Under the pieces are notes generated by a model, which was given only the letters and a program-made list of their open reading frames with translations, ran no database searches and was not told where the DNA came from. Shown here one piece after another: positions 16,413 through 23,393 of a stretch of 35,540 nucleotides of DNA; position 1 is the stretch's first letter, and every line of letters begins with the position of its first letter. This DNA comes from Saccharofermentans sp. (GTDB taxonomy: Bacteria; Bacillota; Clostridia; Saccharofermentanales; Saccharofermentanaceae), in contig JAKSRC010000016.1 of assembly GCA_024403855.1 (NCBI GenBank), positions 1 to 35,540 on the forward strand, in the 5' to 3' direction. The position numbers were made by a program, and so were the translations under genes.

Positions 16413-17873
16413 TCAGGCAACGATTTTTTCATACCTCGCACCACCAATCACGCTAAGCATGAAATTGTACGGATTGAGGTTGCCTTCCTTAAGCATCGCA
16501 AAGATGGAAGGTGATGTTCCGGAAACCAGAGTAACCCCTTTTTCGTTCATGGTGACAGGCTGCTGTCTGCTTCTGCTGTTGACGTTCCAGAAAACTACAG
16601 AAGGGAGTTTGTAGCCGTGTGACTCAAACTTCATTTTCGCGTTTTCAAAGTTCGTCAAAGACGCATCAGATGTGCACCAGTCAAATTCCATGTCGGAAAT
16701 AATGACTATCCTTTCAGGCATGTCCTTCTGCTTCATTCTGTACTTGACGGCAGTGTTCAAAATCAAGTTGAAAGTCTTCTCGATATTTGTGTTGCTGACT
16801 TCGTTGAAGCCCATGCAATATCTGACCTTATCGAAAATATCTCTTCCCTTGATTTCAACTAACTGAGGTCTTGAAGAGAATGTGATGAAGTGATTCTTGA
16901 AAGCACCTGTGTTGCGCTCTGCAAAATAGATGCCCAAAGATTCAGCAACTGCAATAGGGCTTACAGGCATGTCTTCGTACATGGAACCGGAACCGTCAAC
17001 TACAACGAGTGTATTGCCGGAGCCTGCATAGTTTTCCAAGGATTTCCATGTTGCATCCAAAGCCTTTCTGTCTGCTGCAGACATAGTATCGCCATCGATT
17101 ACAGGTCTTATGATTTCATAAGGTGTCAAAGTCTTTGTGTTCAACACGCCGGGATTCTCAGAAGCCCTGTTTACGAATGCACAGTATCTTTCGTTGTCAT
17201 TTCTGATGAAAGCCTTTCTGTACTTGAACAAAGCCTTTGAAGGCTGTGCCTGATAATCGAAAGAATAGTCCTTCACTCTCAGGTTGTTCTCCAAAATCTT
17301 CATGTAAGCTCTCAAAGAAGACAATGTCTTTCTGTAGTTAACTTCAGACATGCCGATTCCTCTGGCAATCTTTTTTGCCATTCTGACTGTCTCTTTTGAG
17401 CTTGCGTTTGCAGAAGGGAGCCACTTCGCCATCAAGGAGACGCCGGAGTTATTCTTCATGGAAGAAATGTCAGACTCCAATGTTCTTCTGATATAGGCAA
17501 TAGCATCAGCCTCACAGGGTGTATCCATGAGCACCAAAATATCGTCGCATCTGCCGTATTCAGCGATGTTTGTGATATTTTTTCTGACAATTTCAGGATA
17601 GTTCAAAGCCAAATCCTTCAATACGACTCTGAAAAATCTTCTCTCGCCCATACCACCTCTGATATCTCTTGCAAAAAAGAGAATCTTCATGGCGATATCT
17701 CTGTCTTCAGCGAAAGCCATTACGAATCTTTCGAGAATCTCTTCGTCTGACGCATTTCTCAATGCGCCTGCTGTAGCGAAAAGGTCCAAGCAGGAAGAAT
17801 TTGTGCTGGCCATTGTTACTGCACCATTTTCAGTAAATGTTTTGTTTGCTTCTGTCTTTAAAAAGTTCAACAT
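16413..17873 (-). CDS. DUF2828-family protein: TROVE/Ro60-like module plus vWA domain
   Basis: This 486-residue protein has an alpha-helical N-terminal region (about 1-280; FFARDIRGGMGERRFFR, NIAEYGRCDD) similar to DUF2828, comparable in layout to the HEAT-like TROVE ring of Ro60. The C-terminal vWA domain carries a MIDAS motif DGSGS (293-297) and SDMEFD (393-398), followed by VVFWNVNSRSRQQPV and GVTLVSGTSPSIF, strongly reminiscent of plant and viral DUF2828 proteins. Ro60 binds misfolded RNA and Y RNA; a similar RNA-binding role is inferred. I start at ATG 17873, since AAAGGAG lies 9 bases upstream; ATG 17879 is too close. Two structured RNA elements directly precede the ribosome site, and a WYL regulator is divergent. 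Confidence 0.9.
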   Translation of the reverse strand: MLNFLKTEANKTFTENGAVTMASTNSSCLDLFATAGALRNASDEEILERFVMAFAEDRDIAMKILFFARDIRGGMGERRFFRVVLKDLALNYPEIVRKNITNIAEYGRCDDILVLMDTPCEADAIAYIRRTLESDISSMKNNSGVSLMAKWLPSANASSKETVRMAKKIARGIGMSEVNYRKTLSSLRAYMKILENNLRVKDYSFDYQAQPSKALFKYRKAFIRNDNERYCAFVNRASENPGVLNTKTLTPYEIIRPVIDGDTMSAADRKALDATWKSLENYAGSGNTLVVVDGSGSMYEDMPVSPIAVAESLGIYFAERNTGAFKNHFITFSSRPQLVEIKGRDIFDKVRYCMGFNEVSNTNIEKTFNLILNTAVKYRMKQKDMPERIVIISDMEFDWCTSDASLTNFENAKMKFESHGYKLPSVVFWNVNSRSRQQPVTMNEKGVTLVSGTSPSIFAMLKEGNLNPYNFMLSVIGGARYEKIVA

Positions 17874-17894
17874 TTTCATTATCTCCTTTATAAC

Positions 17895-17963
17895 AAGGTG
17901 CTCCCGGGATCCCTCCCGGGAAAGTCTGTTTTCTAGATCCACATCATTTGCTGTGTGCACCTT
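17895..17963 (-). ncRNA. Tandem RNA element 2 (cloverleaf-like), abutting the DUF2828 ribosome site
   Basis: On the minus strand AAGGTGC (17963-17957) and GCACCTT (17901-17895) form a perfect 7-bp closing stem around 55 nt. Inside are a hairpin CACA-CAGCAAATGA-TGTG, then AACAGAC, then an 8-bp stem TCCCGGGA-GGGA-TCCCGGGA capped by a GNRA tetraloop just before the 3' strand. The size and order of arms imitate a tRNA cloverleaf, but the T-loop is not tRNA-like. It shares CAGCAAATGAT, AACAGAC and the AAG/CTT ends with element 1. AAAGGAG starts 5 bases after the element, so it could be a cis-regulatory leader as well as a separate RNA. Confidence 0.65.
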
Positions 17964-17976
17964 TAGTCAACGTAAC

Positions 17977-18064
17977 AAGACACGTCTGTTCAGGCGTTTT
18001 GCCTGGCGGGAATTGAACCCGCAATGCCGATCTTGGTAACCATATCATTTGCTGCAGGTGTCTT
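17977..18064 (-). ncRNA. Tandem RNA element 1 with a tRNA T-arm
   Basis: On the minus strand AAGACAC (18064-18058) and GTGTCTT (17983-17977) form a perfect 7-bp closing stem. Inside, in order, are CAGCAAATGAT (18054-18044), a perfect T-arm GCGGG-TTCAATT-CCCGC (18022-18006) that fits the tRNA consensus, a hairpin CAGGC-AAAAC-GCCTG, and AACAGAC (17990-17984). Compared with element 2, three of the seven closing pairs differ and all remain paired. This is internal covariation evidence for an RNA fold. It does not fold as an ordinary tRNA: no acceptor partner stands directly after the T-arm. Y RNAs of Ro60 systems also carry tRNA-like modules. Confidence 0.65.
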
Positions 18065-18084
18065 TGCCGTTGCATGCTTATGTT

Positions 18085-18101
18085 ACCCCGTCGTTAGGGG
18101 T
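18085..18101 (-). other. Leader hairpin upstream of the tandem RNA elements
   Basis: On the minus strand ACCCC-TAACGAC-GGGGT gives a 5-bp stem with a 7-nt loop. It lies 21 bases before element 1 and may be the 5' part of the same transcript. GGTAAC just after its stem could alternatively pair with GTTACC inside element 1. Confidence 0.4.
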
Positions 18102-18116
18102 TTTGATAGATGCAGA

Positions 18117-18145
18117 TTGACTTAAAGTTACAACCCCAATATAAT
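18117..18145 (+). promoter_or_regulatory. Promoter of the WYL regulator gene
   Basis: TTGACT (18117-18122), a 17-nt spacer and TATAAT (18140-18145) form a near-consensus sigma-A promoter. The start point would be near 18152, giving a 56-nt leader. One copy of the 13-base repeat lies within the spacer. Confidence 0.8.
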
Positions 18146-18195
18146 GCGGTTATTAAGGCTTTTTACGAATAAATTAGCAATTTTACAACCCCAAT
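18128..18195. promoter_or_regulatory. Two 13-base direct repeats, candidate operators
   Basis: TTACAACCCCAAT occurs at 18128-18140 and 18183-18195, 55 bases apart. The first sits in the spacer of the WYL promoter. The second sits just upstream of the WYL ribosome site. On the minus strand each copy contains TTGTAA, which could serve as a -35 for the RNA-element transcript. Binding by the WYL protein is inferred. Confidence 0.6.
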
Positions 18196-18207
18196 TAGGA
18201 GATATTA

Positions 18208-19191
18208 ATGACCGAGAAATATAAAATCTATCTTTCCGAAGACACCAAGATGCGTCTTATAAACGACGCCGAACTGTTCGAATTCACAAGAGCGGACGGC
18301 ACCGTTAACCTAAACGGCTTTCTTAAAGAACTCATCGTTAACTATTTCGACCAGTATCGTAAAGATAATGAAGAACTTTTAGAAAATGTTATAGGCGAAC
18401 TTTCTTCAATCAAGTCGCTTAAGGATAAAGAAGCTAGTCTTCTGGCAGATAAGATAATCAGAACATACATCAATAACAAAGAGAACTCTTCAGGCAAAAG
18501 CGCCGTAATCACGCTCACGGTAAGTGGTGACTCCTACAGCACAATTCAGATAATTGAGAATAATCTTCTGAAGGACACTTCTCTTTCAGGCTACATAAAG
18601 GACATGTTCCTGTCGTATCTTTCAATTCCGAGAAATACACGTGAAGAGATAATCTTCAGACCTACTTACGATGCGATAAACAGAGCCATCCGCGAGAACA
18701 GAATCCTCACCTTCTCATCTTCAATTGCTCGAAATAAAGGCACCAAGACAGTCGAGCCTTATCTTATTGCATCTTCGAAAGAGGAACAGTTCGGCTATCT
18801 GTTATGTCGTGACGCCAATGGCAAAAAGGATCACTCTTTCAGAATCTCAAGACTTAGAAATATCTTTGTCTCATCAGATACATTTACACCTGATAAAGAG
18901 ACGGCAGAAAGGCTGTCTCGAGTCGCCATAAGAAGTCCACATTCTGCTACTCCTGATGTTCATGCAGTTATCCGCATGACAGAACAGGGTAAGCTGATGT
19001 ATCAGATGATCGTTAAGAATCGTCCTGCCGTATCCAAAATAGAAGGCGATAAATATCACTTCGACTGGCCACAAAACCAGCTCGAAGATTACTTTAAACG
19101 CTTCGGAAAGGACGCAGTGGTCATTAGTCCGAAGTCACTTAAAAAGGATCTCAGAAACTACTACGAGAAAGCGTTAGGAGCGTATAAGTAG
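18208..19191 (+). CDS. WYL-domain transcriptional regulator
   Basis: This is a 327-residue protein. The N-terminus (about 1-60; VNLNGFLKELIVNYFDQY) looks like a small DNA-binding helix pair, possibly ribbon-helix-helix. The centre (about 150-235) is WYL-like, including the basic stretch SFRISRLRNIFVSSD typical of the domain's ligand face. The C-terminal part (about 245-327) resembles the WYL C-terminal extension. WYL proteins sense nucleic-acid or nucleotide ligands and control RNA-repair, defence and DNA-damage genes. It is divergent from the RNA elements and DUF2828 gene, with a strong promoter and repeated operator candidates between, so it probably controls that system. TTAGGAG precedes the ATG. 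Confidence 0.88.
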   Translation: MTEKYKIYLSEDTKMRLINDAELFEFTRADGTVNLNGFLKELIVNYFDQYRKDNEELLENVIGELSSIKSLKDKEASLLADKIIRTYINNKENSSGKSAVITLTVSGDSYSTIQIIENNLLKDTSLSGYIKDMFLSYLSIPRNTREEIIFRPTYDAINRAIRENRILTFSSSIARNKGTKTVEPYLIASSKEEQFGYLLCRDANGKKDHSFRISRLRNIFVSSDTFTPDKETAERLSRVAIRSPHSATPDVHAVIRMTEQGKLMYQMIVKNRPAVSKIEGDKYHFDWPQNQLEDYFKRFGKDAVVISPKSLKKDLRNYYEKALGAYK

Positions 19192-19199
19192 CATGGCGG

Positions 19200-19283
19200 T
19201 TATTTTTTTGAAGTTATTTTAACTACGGCAATAACAAATAATCCGAACGAGAGTATTAAGCTCAACAATTCATAATCCGTCAT
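19200..19283 (-). CDS. Holin-like toxin (type I toxin candidate), 27 residues
   Basis: This short ORF encodes 27 residues: MTDYELLSLILSFG, a hydrophobic run, and the basic end VVKITSKK. The order 'M-x-x-Y-E-x-L-x-L', one membrane helix and a Lys-rich tail matches the 'putative holin-like toxin' family (PF16935), small type I toxins repressed by antisense RNA. GTGAGG stands 3 bases before the ATG, slightly close. It is convergent with the WYL gene (stop codons 9 bases apart) and 67 bases downstream of the GH115 stop codon. I see no clear promoter, and the antitoxin RNA is not identified, so a decayed or read-through gene is possible. Confidence 0.6.
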   Translation of the reverse strand: MTDYELLSLILSFGLFVIAVVKITSKK

Positions 19284-19350
19284 ATGCCTCACATCATTTG
19301 TTTTGCAGATCAAACTTCGCTGTAAGGCCTGCCTTTTTACGACACTGAAA

Positions 19351-22275
19351 TTACTTACTGAATCTAAAAGTCTCCTTGGGGCCTAAGTAAGATCTTGCAG
19401 GTTCCTCAAAAGCTTTGTATATGAAGATCCTCTCTAATACGAAGTTCGGATCAAGTGCGAAGATATTAATATCGTTCATTCCTTTTTTAAGCTTGAGTGT
19501 GACGTCTACCTTTCTCCTGTTCTCAAGGACGCCTAAAGACCAGTAGGGGTTGCCGTCTACTACAGCAAAGTCAGGATTGATCGTGTTGATCTTCTTCATA
19601 CGCGCGTCATTTGCGCTGATTCCGAAGAATATCTCGTTATCTCTCGAATAAGGATTGGAAGGATTTAAATGAAGCTCAATGGAGTATTCGCCGTCTGAAG
19701 GAACATTGACCTTATATGTAAGCTTAGGAGCATCCTTTTCGCTTCTTCCGAAAGAGACATCCTGCGGATATGCTTTCACGGCATCAAAGCCACGGGCATA
19801 GTCCTTTATAACTGCAAATCCTCCCTTTGAAGAATCTGTCTTGGAGGTGAAATCTGCCGCGTCGATTGCGATGTAATCCATGCACTTTACAGTGCCCGGC
19901 CAGGTTCTTTTGTGAAGTGACGCAGATACGACCTTTTCGTTCATGTCGATTGTTTTTCCAAGCCAGTAGAACGCATCGTCAGCCTTCTTTGCACCTATAT
20001 CAGCCATGCTGTTTACAGGAAGCTTGATCACCACATTGCCGTCAGAACAACGGATACAGATCTCCGGAACAAACTTTGTCTTCTTATACTTTTTTCTGTC
20101 GAGCGTAATCTTCAATACCTTCATTGCAAAAGGTTTAACGACGCCCTTTTCCTCCGATACGCTGATAAAAGAATTAGGGTTATCGACAACATAATTGCAG
20201 CTGACTTTTCCGGCTGTGCTAAGCATCAATTCTGCTTCGGTTTTAGTAGGATCAAGGAATGTTTCGATAATGCCGACAAGACCTGTCCAGAACTTTCCTT
20301 CCGTTGCAAAATCAGTACCTTTTACTGATACAACAAGTCGCTCCTTGTTACCGGGTTCAAAGCTGTGAATGACAGGATACTGGCAACCTTCTTCACACCA
20401 GTCTTTAAATCCAATGTGCTCGGAAAGACCCATTCCGTACCATTTGCCGCCTTCGATCTTATGGAGTTCATCGACGATCTTTTTGTCATATGCGATGCAC
20501 TCGTTTATCTTCTTTCCAAGTGTCATGGCATAGGTACTGCCCTGCTTTGCAAAGCCGTGGTTCAGCGTCGTCAGAAGCCACATTTTCTGAACATTCATGT
20601 TCGCTGTAAGAGGCAACCAGACGAGTTCATAGAAAGCAAATCTGGTGTTGCCTTCAAGCTTGTTTAAAAGCCTGTCAGCGTCCTTCATGAGTCTCTCTAC
20701 TTCGGATAACTTATCGAATGCTTCGTTATAGGCAAAAGGAGCATAAATCTTATCGTTCATGGCTTCCGTTCTTCTTGCAGAAGTAATTCTTGTATAGCCA
20801 CTAAGAAGTTCTACGCACTTTTTCAGATCAGATGCAGAAAGCTTACCTTTGAAATTACGCTCAACACAAAGCTTCGTATATTCTTTCGCACTGTCGAAAT
20901 TGGATGTTCCCCACCTATCGAAATCGTAAGCAAGCTCAAGGAAATAAGACAGAGGATACTCATTCGAGAATACATCACCGACATTAACTATCCAGAGATC
21001 TCTGATGCCAAAATCAAAAGCCGTGGTCATCTGTTCCCAGACTTTCGCAAGATGTGAAGTGTTGAACCACTCGAAAGATACAGGAAGTCCGTGGTAATCG
21101 AAATGGTAGTACATTCCGTAGCCACCCTTGTGAGATCTCATATGCTTTGTCGGAACAGTTCTTAAGTTGCCGTGATTATCATCGCAAAGCATCAGGGTTA
21201 CGCCATCAAGTTCGGGATCGTCCATAAGACCTTTAGTCTTGTCGTCACCGTAGAAATAAGGCTCAACTTCCTTATACAAAGCAAGCATTCTGGGAACCTT
21301 TTCGAGATCTTCGTTAACGTTTTCCCTGATGAGTCTGTTCTGGGTTTTAAGCACCTTTCTTAAAAGGTCGATGTTATCCTTCAGGGTAGCTTCCCTGCCC
21401 ATAATGGCAGTATCTGCTTCGCCGCGCATACCGACAGTTATGACATTCTCAAACTTGCCGCTGCGCTTAAGGCCGTCTTCCCAGAATCTGGTGATACCCT
21501 TTTCGTTTGTGAGGAAATTCCACGCATCACCGTAGATAGAACCCTTTCCTCTTAAGTATTTATACTCTTCGCCCTGTCTTAAGCACGGCTCGTGATGGCT
21601 CATTCCCATGACAACACCGAGTTCATCTGCAAGGATAGCATTTTCGAGTCCCGGTCCGTCATTGGGGAATATCGCTGACCACATAGCAGGCCACAGATAG
21701 TTGCCTTTAAGTCTTAACAAAAGCTCGAAAACGTGTTCGTAGACTTTAACGTTAAATCCGCCGAATCTCTTATTGCAAAAGTTGCCGAATGCCGGCCATT
21801 CATCGTTAATGAAAAAGCCTCTGAATTTAACGGAAGGCTCCTTGGATACCATGCAATAGTCAGATGGAATCCTGAATTCATTAAGCTTAATCGGCTTTAC
21901 ATCAAGCCAGTCGATAAAAGGTGATACGCCAAGCATCTCAGATAACTTGAACATACCGTAAATCGCACCGCGCTTATCGCTTCCAACGATAACCAAAGCG
22001 TCATCTATTACTTCAATCTTGTAGACTTCACGCCTGCCTTCGATATCTGAAGTATCAACTCCAAGATCCTTAATCAGGGTGTCACCTGCCATACCGACAT
22101 ATATAGGATTTACTGCACATTTATCTTCAAGAATCTCAGGAGATACACCGAATACCGCTTCAAGATCGCCTGCTAATTTGGAAGCGATCTTCTTAATGCC
22201 AATCAATGCATTATGGTCGTAAATAATGGCATTCGCGCCCTTTTTAATTTTTGCTGAAGATAAGATGAAATCCAT
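19351..22275 (-). CDS. GH115 xylan alpha-1,2-glucuronidase
   Basis: This is a 974-residue protein without a signal peptide, so it acts in the cytoplasm on imported oligosaccharides. An N-terminal alpha/beta domain (about 1-160) is followed by the catalytic barrel with FRGFFINDEWPAFGNF (about 152-167), LKGNYLWPAMW and MGMSHHEP, hallmarks of glycoside hydrolase family 115. A C-terminal beta-sandwich region (about 800-970) is typical of the family. It removes (4-O-methyl)glucuronic acid side chains from xylan fragments. AAAGGA lies 10 bases before the ATG. An inverted repeat at 22293-22319 covers its promoter region. Together with the esterase and GH16 genes it suggests growth on hemicellulose. 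Confidence 0.95.
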   Translation of the reverse strand: MDFILSSAKIKKGANAIIYDHNALIGIKKIASKLAGDLEAVFGVSPEILEDKCAVNPIYVGMAGDTLIKDLGVDTSDIEGRREVYKIEVIDDALVIVGSDKRGAIYGMFKLSEMLGVSPFIDWLDVKPIKLNEFRIPSDYCMVSKEPSVKFRGFFINDEWPAFGNFCNKRFGGFNVKVYEHVFELLLRLKGNYLWPAMWSAIFPNDGPGLENAILADELGVVMGMSHHEPCLRQGEEYKYLRGKGSIYGDAWNFLTNEKGITRFWEDGLKRSGKFENVITVGMRGEADTAIMGREATLKDNIDLLRKVLKTQNRLIRENVNEDLEKVPRMLALYKEVEPYFYGDDKTKGLMDDPELDGVTLMLCDDNHGNLRTVPTKHMRSHKGGYGMYYHFDYHGLPVSFEWFNTSHLAKVWEQMTTAFDFGIRDLWIVNVGDVFSNEYPLSYFLELAYDFDRWGTSNFDSAKEYTKLCVERNFKGKLSASDLKKCVELLSGYTRITSARRTEAMNDKIYAPFAYNEAFDKLSEVERLMKDADRLLNKLEGNTRFAFYELVWLPLTANMNVQKMWLLTTLNHGFAKQGSTYAMTLGKKINECIAYDKKIVDELHKIEGGKWYGMGLSEHIGFKDWCEEGCQYPVIHSFEPGNKERLVVSVKGTDFATEGKFWTGLVGIIETFLDPTKTEAELMLSTAGKVSCNYVVDNPNSFISVSEEKGVVKPFAMKVLKITLDRKKYKKTKFVPEICIRCSDGNVVIKLPVNSMADIGAKKADDAFYWLGKTIDMNEKVVSASLHKRTWPGTVKCMDYIAIDAADFTSKTDSSKGGFAVIKDYARGFDAVKAYPQDVSFGRSEKDAPKLTYKVNVPSDGEYSIELHLNPSNPYSRDNEIFFGISANDARMKKINTINPDFAVVDGNPYWSLGVLENRRKVDVTLKLKKGMNDINIFALDPNFVLERIFIYKAFEEPARSYLGPKETFRFSK

Positions 22276-22292
22276 ATAAGTTCGTCCTTTAC

Positions 22293-22319
22293 GGTTACTT
22301 CTGAAAGTATACAGTAACC
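22293..22319. promoter_or_regulatory. Operator-like inverted repeat upstream of GH115
   Basis: GGTTACT and AGTAACC form a perfect 7-bp dyad with a 13-base centre. The centre contains TATACT on the minus strand, a plausible -10 for the GH115 gene. A repressor bound here would block that promoter. The binding protein is unknown. Confidence 0.55.
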
Positions 22320-22417
22320 CTTATTCTCAATCTACTATGGCGAAGTCAGTTTGCCACATGTGATTCTTTTCTCATCAAGTCGTGCGATAATAAATAATCA
22401 TCAGGAAGGTAATCTTT

Positions 22418-23158
22418 ATGGAAGTAATCAACGGACAGTGGTTTATGGACGGAATCGACTGGAACGATCCCTCATGCATTCATTCGGCGGAACAGCTTTT
22501 GGATGTGATCGAAAAAGTCGGATTCATGCCGTTGTTTTCGAATAAGCTTCACGGTTTTTCAGTCGAAAATATGACCGATCCCAAATGCTGGTGGACCGGC
22601 GACCCAAATGTCGATCCATGGGAATGGCGTGAGGTTTTAGCACGAACCGGAAAAGTCGCATATGGTAAATTCTTCAAAAACAAAGCCGGATTCATATCCA
22701 AGAAATGGTTTCCTGAATTTGCAAACTACAAAAGATCCGGATACGACTTTGACGCTGCTTATGAAGATGGCAAAGTCGGACATAAAGAGAAACTGATAAT
22801 GGATCTTTTCTGGCCAGAAAAAGGCGAGATCTGGGAAGCCAAAGACAAGGTGTCTTTATTCTCATTTGAAGTTAAAGATAAGGCCGGTTTCGGCAAAAAT
22901 GGTGAGAAGAATTTTGAAGGTACATGTGCAAAACTTCAGATGTCCTCATACCTCATCACAAAAGATTTCCAGCCTCGTCAAAACAAGCGTGGAGAAAGCT
23001 ACGGCTGGTCAATTGCAATCTACACTCTTCCTGAATATTTATGGGGCTACAAGCATGTCACAAAATGTTATAAAGAAAAGCCCGACGAATCTTACAATAA
23101 GATCGTCAGGCAAATCCTTAAACATTTTGATGGTGAACCAAAAGAGATACCCTTGTAA
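22418..23158 (+). CDS. Uncharacterised protein, possibly AlkZ-related
   Basis: This is a 246-residue soluble protein rich in Trp and Phe, with the opening MEVINGQWFMDGIDWNDP and a central KWFPEFANYKRSGYDFDAAYEDGK. Similar Clostridia proteins are, as far as I recall, labelled 'AlkZ-related', after the AlkZ/YcaQ DNA glycosylase fold. I cannot see the AlkZ catalytic QxQ motif, so glycosylase activity should not be assumed. GGAAGG precedes the ATG. It is divergent from GH115, 142 bases apart, and no operon partner is seen. Confidence 0.8.
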   Translation: MEVINGQWFMDGIDWNDPSCIHSAEQLLDVIEKVGFMPLFSNKLHGFSVENMTDPKCWWTGDPNVDPWEWREVLARTGKVAYGKFFKNKAGFISKKWFPEFANYKRSGYDFDAAYEDGKVGHKEKLIMDLFWPEKGEIWEAKDKVSLFSFEVKDKAGFGKNGEKNFEGTCAKLQMSSYLITKDFQPRQNKRGESYGWSIAIYTLPEYLWGYKHVTKCYKEKPDESYNKIVRQILKHFDGEPKEIPL

Positions 23159-23195
23159 AGCGTAGACTCTATAACTTCCGGCTAATTATTTTCCC

Positions 23196-23393
23196 TTATT
23201 CCTCATCCCAGAAGAGCTCATCAAGTGTTTTATCCAATGCTTTACAAATCTCTTTGCAAAGCTTGATCGTGGGGTTATAGTCTCCCTTTTCTATTCCGTT
23301 AATCGTCTGTCTTGATACACCACAGAGCTTGGCCAAAGTATCCTGAGACATGTCTTTTGCAGCTCTTGCTGCCTTAAGCTTTAAATTCTTCAT
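23196..23393 (-). CDS. Small XRE-family regulator
   Basis: This is a 65-residue protein that is almost entirely one helix-turn-helix domain (SQDTLAKLCGVSRQTINGIE), of the short Cro/CI type found beside membrane proteins in Bacillota. Its ATG overlaps the stop codon of the upstream membrane protein (ATGA), so translation is coupled. It most likely represses its own operon through the dyad at 24494-24515. Confidence 0.93.
   Translation of the reverse strand: MKNLKLKAARAAKDMSQDTLAKLCGVSRQTINGIEKGDYNPTIKLCKEICKALDKTLDELFWDEE

Noticed and set aside
17977..18064. Ordinary tRNA gene on the minus strand
   Set aside because: The T-arm is perfect, but no acceptor 3' strand follows it directly and no anticodon arm can be placed. 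The 7-bp closing stem encloses additional hairpins.
19284..19310. Third copy of the RNA element motif (CAAATGATGTG) upstream of the toxin ORF
   Set aside because: Only 11 bases match; the closing stem and AACAGAC are missing.
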